A DNA stretch of 6,559 bases from Myxococcota bacterium (GCA_022710245.1 JAKLHH010000439.1:1-6559); one strand, 5' to 3'; shown: positions 1 through 5,912, numbered from the stretch's first letter. Notes: generated from the letters alone by a model not told the origin. Program-made: numbers and translations.

Positions 1-1
1 C

Positions 2-262
2 GGCGTCGAGGGTGCGCCGGACCTGATCATCGAGATCCTCTCGCCCCGCACCGCCAGCACCGACCGCACTCAGAAGCAGAAGCTCTACGCCTCGCGCGGC
101 GTCGCCGAGTACTGGCTGGTCGACCCTGACGCCCACTCGGTGGAGGTGCTCACGCTAGGGGACGAGGGCTACACCCTCCGTGGCCACTTCGGCCCTGGCG
201 AGCGCGTGAGCTCCGGCCTCTTCGAGCTCGAGCTGCCGATCGATCCGATCTTCGCGCGCTGA
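2..262 (+). CDS. Uma2 family (DUF820) endonuclease-like protein, C-terminal part
   Basis: This is the last 86 residues of a protein whose start lies before the window. The visible part begins with APDLIIEILSPRT, followed by a Lys-rich DRTQKQKLYA segment and then GVAEYWLVDPD. This order is the hallmark of the Uma2/DUF820 family, which has a PD-(D/E)xK nuclease-like fold. The candidate active-site residues are the Asp of PDL, the Glu of IEIL and a Lys just before LYA. The tail (GHFGPGERVSSGLFELELPIDPIFA) matches the usual end of the family. Biological roles of Uma2 proteins are mostly unknown; they occur in many copies in myxobacteria, cyanobacteria and other large genomes. The gene ends 9 nt from the stop of the convergent lipoprotein gene. 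Family assignment is strong; nuclease activity is inferred from the fold only. Confidence 0.88.
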   Translation, partial: GVEGAPDLIIEILSPRTASTDRTQKQKLYASRGVAEYWLVDPDAHSVEVLTLGDEGYTLRGHFGPGERVSSGLFELELPIDPIFAR

Positions 263-271
263 CCAGCGCGC
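254..271. terminator. Convergent-junction GC hairpin, possible bidirectional terminator
   Basis: GCGCGCT (254-260) pairs perfectly with AGCGCGC (265-271) around a 4-nt loop. The hairpin fills the gap between the two convergent genes and overlaps the TGA stop of the Uma2 gene. It has no T-tract on either side, so it is not a classical intrinsic terminator. Termination is inferred from position; chance pairing in GC-rich DNA is a real alternative. Confidence 0.35.
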
Positions 272-3187
272 TCACGGCACCGCGTACTCCGCCACCCCGT
301 AGACCCCGCTCTGCGTGTACGCGAAGATGAGGCTCTTGCGGCTCTCGCTGTAGATCAGCGTCCGCCACGCGCAGGCCATCCCCGGCACTGGCCAGGCGAG
401 CGCGGTGTCCTTGGCGGCGGCCACGTCGTAGCGGTGGAGGCGCTCCCCGTCGCAGTAGTAGAGGAGGCCCCGGCTCTCGTCGTAGGTGAACGCGGAGACG
501 GGGCCGGGCAGCTCGGCGAGCGTCCCCACGCTCCCGCCCGCCTTCAGCGTACGGACCGTGGAGGTCCAGTCGTCGAGCAGCAGCCAGCGATCGGTGGCTG
601 CGTCACGGAGCGCGGGGTGCAGGCGACCGCAGTCCGGCAGCCGGCAGCTCGCCGTGGGAGTCCCGTCCTTGCACAGCTCCCCCACCGGGCAGCCCGGGAC
701 GCCCGCGAGGTGGGCCTGCGTGCCGTCGGAGAGCGCGTAGTGGTTCGCCATGATGTTGGTGGCCGAGCGGCAGGGCGTGGACCACTGGTTCAGGCAGACG
801 AGGAGCCCGCTCCCGTCGCGGCCGAGCGGCTGCGGCGTGTAGCCATCGACGCTGATCTCGGCGCCCGGGCGACCGTTCGCCTTGAAGTCGAAGTAGTCCC
901 AGCCCCCGCCCCCGACGAGCACGGACCAGAGCCCGCTGCTCCGCACCAGCCGCACCAGCGCGCCCTCCGCGCCGAAGAAGATGTCGCCGGTCGCCCCGTC
1001 GAGCTCCAGGTGGTCGCTGGGCGCGTCGGGGGCGAGATACAGCCCCTGGGCGGCGGCGGGGACGGAGAGCTCGAGGCCGGCGCTGGCGCCGTTGCCAGCG
1101 AGGGTCTGGATGGTCCCGCCGGGCTCGAGCTCCCGGATCCTGAGCGCGAGCGCGTCGAGGAGCACCAGGTGGTCCTTGCCGCCCGCGCTCCAGAGCCCGA
1201 CGCTGGTGATGCGCCCGAAGCGCGCGGCGAGGGCGTCGCCGCCGTCGCCGAAGTGGAGCGCCTGCCCCATCACCGTGCTCACCTTGCCGGCGCCGTCGAC
1301 GGTGCGGATCTGACCGCGGTCGAGGAAGGTCATCCGCCCGCCCGCGTCGACGAAGAGGTCGACGAGGTCGACGTCGCAGGCGAGCGCGCTCGTCCCGTCG
1401 GCGCAGGTGCCCTTGGTGCCGCTCCCCAGCACCGGGGTCCACTGGTTGCCCGCCGGGTCGAAGCGGAAGACGCGGTTCTCCACGCGCGCGACCAGGTAGA
1501 GCTTGCCGTCGAGCCCCTGGATCGGCACGTTGCCGCCCCAGGCCGCGTGGCCGGGCTCGTCGGGGTGCGGTCCCTGCGCGGCGCCCGTGGCCGGTGCGAG
1601 CCGCGCCCAGCCGTACTCCCACACTCCCGGGCAGAGGGGCGTGTTCTCGTCGTTGTGGAGGAGCTCGGCGACCATCGCCTGCAGCTGCGAGCTCGCGGGG
1701 TCGTAGACGACGCCCAGGTGCTGGAGCGCGCACTCGTCCAGGGCCTGGGTGGCGGAGAACCCATCCCCCTGCCCCGTGACGCGGAGGCTCTCCACCTTGC
1801 CGGTCGCGGCCCGCAGCCGGCGGATCCTCGCGCCCTGCTTGCCGCTCTGCTGCACGCTGTCGGACTGGAAGTAGAGGTCGCCGTTCGGCAGCGCGAAGAG
1901 CACCAGCGCCTTCGCCGGGCGCAGCCAGATGTCCCCGAGGTCGATCTGCACCTCGAGCGGGCCGGCGCCGTCGTCGGTGCGCGTGCCGCCGCCCACCACC
2001 GTCTCGATCGTCTCGGGCGTCTTCGTGGCGTCGATGCGGCGGATACGGTCGCGGTCGTGGAGCAGCACGCGGCCCTGGTGGTCGAGGGCCATGCGGTAGA
2101 CCGCGCGCACCGTGGCCTGCGCGGCGGGCCCGCCGTCGCCGGTGGAGTCCGCGGCGTAGGGGACCAGCACGCGCACCACGCCGTCCGCCGGGTCGATCTT
2201 GAGGACGCCGCGGGCGAGGTCGCGGAAGTAGACGACCCCGCTCGGCAGGACGACCAGCTCGGCGGCGTCCGGGGTGGCGCCATCGCTGGTGTCGCTGAGG
2301 AAGACCCCGGCGAGCGCGCTGACGTCGGTCCCCGGGTCCGTGTTGCCGGCGAGGAAGCGAAGCGGCGGCGAGACGTTGAAGGGGAGCGAGCTGGCCGCGT
2401 TGATCATCCCGTCCACGTCCTGCACCGCGACGCGCACCCGGAAGTACCCCGACGGCGCGCCGCCCTTCCACACCGCGCAGCCGGTCTGGCTCCCGGAGAG
2501 CGTGCAGCCGGTCGCCGCCGCGTTGGCGAGGCCCGTGGCGATGGGCAGGAAGCGCTTCTCGTCGGTGGTGTAGGAGAGGCTGACGGGGGCCGCCGGCAGC
2601 GGGAGATCGTCGCTCGCCCGCCACTTGATGAAGACCGTGCCCCCTGCCGCGACCGTGACGTCCGTGGCGCCGAGCGGCACGGGCGGCTGGTCCACGCTGG
2701 CCGCCACCACCGCGCTGACCAGGGGCGGCGACGCGTTGAGCGGCGGGCTCACCACGCGGACGCGGTTTCCGTCCGCGTCGCGGAGGGTGACCCGGAGCTT
2801 GACGTAGCCGCCCGGGGCGACCCAGCGGTAGCAGCCGGTGCGCGAGGCGTCGACGGTGCAGCCCGATCCGGCGGCGTTCGGTACGGCGCTGGCGACGGGC
2901 GAGAAGCTCGTCCCGTCCCGGGTCACCTCGAGGTCGATCGGACCGTCGGGGAGGGGCGCGTCGTCGGTCGCGCGCCACTTGATGACGATCGGGCTGCCCG
3001 CCACGACCCGCAGATCAGAGAGGCTGGGAGGCGTCGTCGCCCTGTCGTTGCTCACCGCCACCACCAGCGAGAGCGACGGGGCCTGGCCGATCACCGGCGC
3101 CTCGGTCGCCGCGCCGAGGTAGCGCGCGCAGCCGCCGAGGGCGAGCGCGCCGAGAAGGCAGGCGACTGTCACCGCTGCTCGGACCAC
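272..3187 (-). CDS. Large lipoprotein with two Ig-like modules and an NHL-type beta-propeller
   Basis: A predicted envelope lipoprotein of 971 residues; specific function unknown. From the GTG at 3185-3187 it starts MVRAAVTVACLLGALALGGC: a positive residue, a hydrophobic core and an LGGC lipobox that puts the lipidated Cys at residue 20. Two tandem modules follow (about 39-155 and 157-275). Each has a VIKWRATDD/FIKWRASDD strand, a GC(T)...TGC cysteine pair likely to form a disulfide, and a D-DG turn ending in SPP; this resembles Ig/FN3-like surface modules. Residues about 279-960 hold degenerate NHL-like blades, seen as GDGGPAAQA and GDGGDALAARF motifs alternating with G-x-L/V-Y-F and RIRRID/RIRELEP strands. 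Such propellers usually bind proteins or glycans. A longer reading frame from a GTG at 3218-3220 adds 11 residues, but the shorter start has a better ribosome site and signal peptide. It lies 56 nt downstream of nadE on the same strand and may be co-transcribed. No enzyme motif was seen. Confidence 0.85.
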   Translation of the reverse strand: MVRAAVTVACLLGALALGGCARYLGAATEAPVIGQAPSLSLVVAVSNDRATTPPSLSDLRVVAGSPIVIKWRATDDAPLPDGPIDLEVTRDGTSFSPVASAVPNAAGSGCTVDASRTGCYRWVAPGGYVKLRVTLRDADGNRVRVVSPPLNASPPLVSAVVAASVDQPPVPLGATDVTVAAGGTVFIKWRASDDLPLPAAPVSLSYTTDEKRFLPIATGLANAAATGCTLSGSQTGCAVWKGGAPSGYFRVRVAVQDVDGMINAASSLPFNVSPPLRFLAGNTDPGTDVSALAGVFLSDTSDGATPDAAELVVLPSGVVYFRDLARGVLKIDPADGVVRVLVPYAADSTGDGGPAAQATVRAVYRMALDHQGRVLLHDRDRIRRIDATKTPETIETVVGGGTRTDDGAGPLEVQIDLGDIWLRPAKALVLFALPNGDLYFQSDSVQQSGKQGARIRRLRAATGKVESLRVTGQGDGFSATQALDECALQHLGVVYDPASSQLQAMVAELLHNDENTPLCPGVWEYGWARLAPATGAAQGPHPDEPGHAAWGGNVPIQGLDGKLYLVARVENRVFRFDPAGNQWTPVLGSGTKGTCADGTSALACDVDLVDLFVDAGGRMTFLDRGQIRTVDGAGKVSTVMGQALHFGDGGDALAARFGRITSVGLWSAGGKDHLVLLDALALRIRELEPGGTIQTLAGNGASAGLELSVPAAAQGLYLAPDAPSDHLELDGATGDIFFGAEGALVRLVRSSGLWSVLVGGGGWDYFDFKANGRPGAEISVDGYTPQPLGRDGSGLLVCLNQWSTPCRSATNIMANHYALSDGTQAHLAGVPGCPVGELCKDGTPTASCRLPDCGRLHPALRDAATDRWLLLDDWTSTVRTLKAGGSVGTLAELPGPVSAFTYDESRGLLYYCDGERLHRYDVAAAKDTALAWPVPGMACAWRTLIYSESRKSLIFAYTQSGVYGVAEYAVP
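2363..3073 (-). repeat. Two tandem Ig-like protein modules within the lipoprotein gene
   Basis: Two consecutive stretches of about 117-119 codons (roughly 3073-2723 and 2719-2363) encode clearly related modules. Shared landmarks in order are AG-x-x-V/I-x-IKWRA-S/T-DD, PLP, a T-x-D turn, F-x-P-I/V-A, N-A-A, GCT, TGC, a Trp, GY-x-K/R-L/V-RV, D-x-DG and N-x-SPP. The DNA is less alike than the protein, so this looks like an old internal duplication, not a recent one. Confidence 0.75.
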
Positions 3188-3193
3188 GGCGAG

Positions 3194-3199
3194 CCTCTC
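3194..3199 (-). promoter_or_regulatory. Shine-Dalgarno site that decides the lipoprotein start
   Basis: Read on the minus strand this is GAGAGG, followed by a 6-nt spacer and the GTG at 3185-3187. The alternative upstream GTG at 3218-3220 is preceded by a pyrimidine-rich stretch (gcaccttcgccagattcgag) with no comparable site. This and the compact 20-residue signal peptide support the shorter start. Confidence 0.55.
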
Positions 3200-3243
3200 G
3201 GTAGACCACGCGAGCTCCACCTCGAATCTGGCGAAGGTGCGCG

Positions 3244-4236
3244 CTACTCCGCCGCGAGGTGGGTGCCCACCCCGCCGAGCTCCTCGATCAGCGTCGGCGG
3301 CAGGTGGAGGTAGCGGGTGGTGCGGCGCTTGGTCTGGATATCGCGATAGACCCAGCCCACCTGCTCCGCCGTCATCCCCATGCTCGCGGCCGCCTCGGCC
3401 GCCGGGACCTGGTGGTTGTACGCGTAGAGGAGCAGGTCCATCTTGTCGTAGGGCAGCGCGAAGTAGAACTCGTCCTGCCCCTGCTCGAGGCTGTAGGTGT
3501 CCGTGGTCGGGGTCGAGTTGCAGACCTTGTCCGGCAGCTTGAGGAAGCGCGCCATCGCGTAGACCTGCGACTTGTAGAGGTGCGCGATCGGCTTCAGGTC
3601 GGCGAGCCCGTCGCCGCCCTTGACGAAGAAGCCCTGGTCGTACTCGAGCCGGTTCGGCGTGCCCACCACCGCGTAGTTCAGCCGGTCCGCGTGGTAGTAC
3701 TCCATCATCGCGCGCGTGCGCTGCTTGAAGTTCGTCGAGGCCACCACCTGCAGGTAGGCCTTGAGCGGCAGCCGCGCCTTCTTCGTCTCGCCCGAGGGCG
3801 ACTGGATGACGACGCTGAAGAAGGTGATGCGATCGCTGCCCTCGAAGGGCGGGATGACGATCTTCTGCTTGTAGGTGTCGTCGTACTCCGGGAAGACCGA
3901 GCGGATCGCCTCGTCGCGGCGGCGGTAGCAGCCGGCGCCCTCAAGGATCCCGGTGAGGTCCTCGACCTCGTACTTCACGCCGACCGCGTCGCAGACCATG
4001 CGGCCGATCTCGATCGAGCGCCCGCTCGAGTCGCGCTCGGGCATCAGCAGCCCGATCACGCGCTCGGGGCCGAGCGCCCGCGCCGCCAGCGCGATGCAGG
4101 TGGAGCTGTCGATGCCGCCGCTGACGCCGACGACGAGCCCCTTGCGCTTGAAGCTCGCCACCGTGCGGACGATCCAGTCGGTGATGCGGGCCGCCTCTTT
4201 TTCCAGGTCCAGGTTCAGCAGGTGTGGTCCAAACAT
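3244..4236 (-). CDS. nadE: NAD+ synthetase, synthetase domain only (NH3-dependent type)
   Basis: Makes NAD+ from nicotinate adenine dinucleotide, ATP and an amide nitrogen, the last step of NAD biosynthesis; cytosolic. The 330-residue protein carries the PP-loop SGGIDSS at 39-45 (ATP pyrophosphatase signature), then NFKQRTRAMMEYYHADRLNY at 169-188, GTPNRLE at 192-198, a KGGDG turn at 206-210, DLKPIAHLYKSQV at 213-225 and GQDEFYF at 253-259. These follow the NadE order (classical GTGNKSE, KYGDG, DLNPI-x-DLYKTQV, TDEEELG). There is no N-terminal nitrilase/glutaminase domain, so ammonia is the expected donor unless a partner amidotransferase exists. It is longer than the roughly 245-275 residues of ordinary NH3-dependent NadE; the extra length falls mainly between residues 100 and 160. 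GTPN replaces the usual GTGN, and PTTDTYSLEQ replaces the usual PPSA(D/G)L segment. No Shine-Dalgarno site is evident before the ATG. Divergent from the four-Cys/CBS operon. Confidence 0.9.
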   Translation of the reverse strand: MFGPHLLNLDLEKEAARITDWIVRTVASFKRKGLVVGVSGGIDSSTCIALAARALGPERVIGLLMPERDSSGRSIEIGRMVCDAVGVKYEVEDLTGILEGAGCYRRRDEAIRSVFPEYDDTYKQKIVIPPFEGSDRITFFSVVIQSPSGETKKARLPLKAYLQVVASTNFKQRTRAMMEYYHADRLNYAVVGTPNRLEYDQGFFVKGGDGLADLKPIAHLYKSQVYAMARFLKLPDKVCNSTPTTDTYSLEQGQDEFYFALPYDKMDLLLYAYNHQVPAAEAAASMGMTAEQVGWVYRDIQTKRRTTRYLHLPPTLIEELGGVGTHLAAE

Positions 4237-4244
4237 GGTCCGGA

Positions 4245-4273
4245 ATCGTGTCAGAGCGCCCCGGCCTTGGCAA
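4245..4273 (-). promoter_or_regulatory. Candidate promoter for nadE
   Basis: On the minus strand, TTGCCA (4273-4268, 5 of 6 to the sigma-70 -35 consensus) is followed by a 17-nt spacer and CACGAT (4250-4245, a weak -10 matching at A2, A5 and T6). Transcription would begin about 2 nt before the nadE ATG. That would make a nearly leaderless mRNA and fits the missing Shine-Dalgarno site. Derived by eye; not tested. Confidence 0.3.
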
Positions 4274-4292
4274 CCGTTTTGAAGCTCGCGAT

Positions 4293-4321
4293 TTGACAGC
4301 CCCCGAGGTGCGAACCAGGCT
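4293..4321 (+). promoter_or_regulatory. Candidate promoter for the four-Cys/CBS operon
   Basis: A perfect TTGACA at 4293-4298 is followed after 17 nt by CAGGCT (4316-4321), a weak -10 that keeps the two most important bases (A2 and T6). The predicted start near 4328 gives a leader of about 50 nt that contains the 4333-4355 hairpin. It lies about 20 bp from the opposing nadE -35, so the two promoters could share regulation. Confidence 0.4.
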
Positions 4322-4332
4322 TAGGGACGGCG

Positions 4333-4355
4333 CGCGGGAGCGTGGAGCTCCCGCG
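4333..4355 (+). other. Perfect 9-bp stem-loop in the leader of the small-protein gene
   Basis: CGCGGGAGC (4333-4341) and GCTCCCGCG (4347-4355) form a perfect stem with a 5-nt GTGGA loop; a G-U pair (4332/4356) could extend it. It ends 12 nt before the Shine-Dalgarno AAGGA (4368-4372). No T-tract follows, so it is not a standard terminator. It could be an mRNA-stabilising leader element, a translation control element or a DNA operator dyad. Confidence 0.45.
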
Positions 4356-4380
4356 TCGAGACCAGCGAAGGATACTCGGA

Positions 4381-4542
4381 ATGCCGAAGGACAAGGGTCA
4401 CGCACAGCACCTCTGCTCTCTGCTCGCCGATGGTGGCTACAAGGAGCTGGTGGAACTGGTCGGGGACGCGCGGTTCATCTGCACCCGCTGCGGGCGAGCC
4501 GCGCGCAAGAAGAAGCGCCTCTGCTCTCCGCGTCGCCTCTAG
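4381..4542 (+). CDS. Small four-cysteine, probable zinc-binding protein
   Basis: A 53-residue protein of unknown function. Cysteines lie at 12, 34, 37 and 48; the last three sit in FICTRCGRAARKKKRLCSP, a C-x2-C-G-R-x-A...LC-x-P arrangement that resembles small zinc-ribbon proteins common in delta-proteobacteria-like genomes. Zinc binding through the four Cys is inferred. The basic RKKKR segment and RR near the C-terminus could contact nucleic acid. The ATG at 4381 is chosen because AAGGA at 4368-4372 sits 8 nt upstream; the frame stays open to a GTG at 4342, but that codon lies inside the leader hairpin. The 41-nt gap to the CBS gene suggests co-transcription. No signal peptide or membrane segment. 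Confidence 0.75.
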   Translation: MPKDKGHAQHLCSLLADGGYKELVELVGDARFICTRCGRAARKKKRLCSPRRL

Positions 4543-4545
4543 ATC

Positions 4546-4572
4546 GGGCGGCGCGGGGGCGGGGCCGGGGGG
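4546..4572 (+). other. G-quadruplex-type motif between the four-Cys and CBS genes
   Basis: Four G-runs (4546-4548, 4555-4559, 4561-4564, 4567-4572) are separated by loops of 6, 1 and 2 nt, which satisfies the usual G3+N1-7 pattern. The motif is on the coding strand, so it would be in the mRNA, and it ends just before the CBS gene's Shine-Dalgarno stretch (AGGAGGA, 4574-4580). Folding in vivo is not shown by sequence; the surroundings are GC-rich, but such dense G-runs stand out here. Confidence 0.5.
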
Positions 4573-4583
4573 TAGGAGGAGCC

Positions 4584-5024
4584 ATGACCATCGCTGAGGT
4601 CCTGCGCAGCAAGGGGCCCCGCGTCATCCGCATCCGCCCCGAGAGCAGCCTGCTCGAGGCGATCCGCGCGCTCGTCGACAACGGCGTCGGCTCGCTGGTC
4701 GTCTCCGACGGCGAGGGGCGAGTGGTCGGGATGATCACCGAGCGAGACATCCTGCGCGAGAACGCCCGCAGCTTCGACCGGCTGAGCGAGCGCCGCGTCG
4801 CCGACGTGATGACCGAGGACGTCATCATCGGACTGCCCGACGACCGCGTCGACTACGTGATGGCGCTGATGACCGAGAAGCGCATCCGCCACCTGCCAGT
4901 CATCAGCCAGGGTCAGCTGGTGGGGATCATCTCCATCGGCGACGTGGTGAAGGCGAAGGTGCGGGAGGCCGAGGTCGAGATCCGACACCTCACCGACTAC
5001 ATCGTCGGCAGATACCCGGGCTGA
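4584..5024 (+). CDS. Stand-alone CBS-domain pair protein
   Basis: A 146-residue cytosolic protein made almost wholly of two CBS domains forming a Bateman module: about 7-62, ending GMITERDILRE, and about 73-130, starting VADVMTEDVI and ending RHLPVISQGQLVGIISIGDVV. The C-terminal tail EIRHLTDYIVGRYPG is typical of this stand-alone family. CBS pairs bind adenine nucleotides (AMP, ADP, ATP, SAM or NAD-type ligands) and act as energy sensors or regulators of partner proteins; the ligand here is not known. The ATG at 4584 is chosen for the AGGAGGA at 4574-4580 and because the domain begins at once; the frame stays open far upstream, but that extension overlaps the four-Cys gene and the intergenic region. 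Probably the second gene of an operon with the four-Cys protein, divergent from nadE. No effector or membrane domain is attached. Confidence 0.9.
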   Translation: MTIAEVLRSKGPRVIRIRPESSLLEAIRALVDNGVGSLVVSDGEGRVVGMITERDILRENARSFDRLSERRVADVMTEDVIIGLPDDRVDYVMALMTEKRIRHLPVISQGQLVGIISIGDVVKAKVREAEVEIRHLTDYIVGRYPG

Positions 5025-5044
5025 GCGCTCGGGTCGAGCTCAGC
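5020..5044. terminator. Convergent-junction hairpin, possible bidirectional terminator
   Basis: GCTGAG (5020-5025) pairs with CTCAGC (5039-5044), and CTCG (5028-5031) pairs with CGAG (5035-5038) around a GGT loop; a CG bulge separates the two stems. The hairpin overlaps the CBS stop codon and lies 27 nt beyond the stop of the convergent CAP gene, so it could serve both. There is no T-tract, so termination is inferred from position. Confidence 0.4.
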
Positions 5045-5070
5045 GCCGGAGCCTCTGGCGGCGAGCCGGA

Positions 5071-5856
5071 TCAGCGAGCGAAGAGCTGCGTCCAGTAGCC
5101 GACGCCGCCACAGTTGACGAGGCCGACGGCAGCGCGGGTCCAGGTCGCGCGCTCCATGTTCTGCTTGTGCCCGGGGCTCGCGAGCCAGCCCTGGTGCACC
5201 TCGCTCGCCGTGCTGTAGCCCATGCCGATGTTCTCGCCGGCCTGGGTGAAGCGGGCGCCCGCGGAGCGCAGGCGGTCCCAGGGCGCGGTGCCCTCGGGCG
5301 ACTGGTGCGCGAAGTAGCCTCGCGAGCACATGTCCTGGCTGTGGGCGCGCGCGGTCCGCAGCGCGACCAGGTCGCAGGTGAGCGCCGAGAGCCCGAGGCT
5401 GGCGCGGTAGCTGTTGAGCAGACGGAGGGCCTGGTCCTCATCGCGGGAGCCGCAGGTCGAGGTGACCACCACGGCGGGCGTGCCGGGCGGGTTGACGTGG
5501 ACCGGCGCGGCGCGCACGGGCGCGGGCCGGGCGGCGGCGCGGGCGGCGGCAGCGCGGGCGGCGGCCTCGCGGGAGATGGCGGGCGTGCCGTCCTGAGCGT
5601 CGATGTCGGCGTCGGCGTCGGGCACCTGCCGGAGCTGCTCGACGATGATGCAGTAGCGGCGGTAGCAGACGCGGCGCAGCACCTTCTCGAGGTGGTAGGT
5701 GCGGAGCGTCGCGGGTCGGGCCAGCGGGCAGCTTGGCTCCGCGACCTCCTCCAGCTGCGGGAGACCGTCGTCCTGCAGCGCTTCGTGGAGACGATCGGCG
5801 AGGGCGCTGCTGGGGAGGGCGAGGAGGCAGGAGAAGAAGAGGACAGCTCGAGTCAT
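5071..5856 (-). CDS. Secreted CAP-domain (SCP/PR-1/YkwD-like) protein
   Basis: A 261-residue exported protein of unknown specific role. Residues 1-20 are a Sec signal peptide (hydrophobic core LFFSCLLALPSS, likely cleavage ALA-DR). A Cys-containing N-terminal segment follows (C43, C64, C69; HLEKVLRRVCYRRYC), then a low-complexity Ala/Arg/Pro linker at about 97-125. The CAP domain occupies about 145-261. Its landmarks are LNSYRASLGL, AHSQDM (H172), GYFAHQSPEG (H184), AGENIGMG (E208), H221-x2-WLASPGH (H230) and KQNM, matching the conserved His/Glu cavity of bacterial YkwD-type CAP proteins. C161, C177 and C249 could form disulfides in or near the domain. The ATG is preceded by GGAGG (5864-5868) with a 7-nt spacer, a good ribosome site. 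Bacterial CAP proteins act outside the cytoplasm, with mostly undefined biochemistry. Convergent with the CBS gene and divergent from the kinase gene. Confidence 0.9.
   Translation of the reverse strand: MTRAVLFFSCLLALPSSALADRLHEALQDDGLPQLEEVAEPSCPLARPATLRTYHLEKVLRRVCYRRYCIIVEQLRQVPDADADIDAQDGTPAISREAAARAAAARAAARPAPVRAAPVHVNPPGTPAVVVTSTCGSRDEDQALRLLNSYRASLGLSALTCDLVALRTARAHSQDMCSRGYFAHQSPEGTAPWDRLRSAGARFTQAGENIGMGYSTASEVHQGWLASPGHKQNMERATWTRAAVGLVNCGGVGYWTQLFAR
5522..5565 (-). repeat. 15-bp-period GC repeat encoding the Ala/Arg linker
   Basis: The 14-mer gcgcgggcggcggc occurs at 5537-5550 and again at 5552-5565, a 15-bp period, with a degenerate copy just before (5522-5535). On the minus strand it encodes five-residue AAARA-type units between the N-terminal segment and the CAP domain. 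Length could vary by slippage in whole codons without breaking the frame. Confidence 0.6.
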
Positions 5857-5912
5857 CGAAGGGCCTCCGCGTTGATGCCCGGAGACGAAGCAAGCCGCAC
5901 GCCAGCCTTTTC

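Noticed and set aside
434..3313. A 959-codon open frame on the plus strand opposite the lipoprotein gene, and a 791-codon frame on the minus strand (603-2978).
   Set aside because: Both are rich in Arg, Ala, Gly and Pro without domains or a signal peptide. They are shadow frames caused by GC-rich codon use; the lipoprotein frame has a lipobox, repeats and propeller motifs.
3259..4296. A 345-codon plus-strand frame opposite nadE.
   Set aside because: Low-complexity composition; the minus strand encodes a complete NadE with PP-loop and downstream motifs.
4224..4583. Upstream in-frame extension of the CBS gene back to 4224.
   Set aside because: The extension overlaps the four-Cys gene in another frame and the intergenic region, and the ATG at 4584 has a strong ribosome site.
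5537..5565. CRISPR-like or mobile-element repeat.
   Set aside because: The repeat units abut with no spacers and lie in frame within the CAP gene's linker; it is simple coding repetition.
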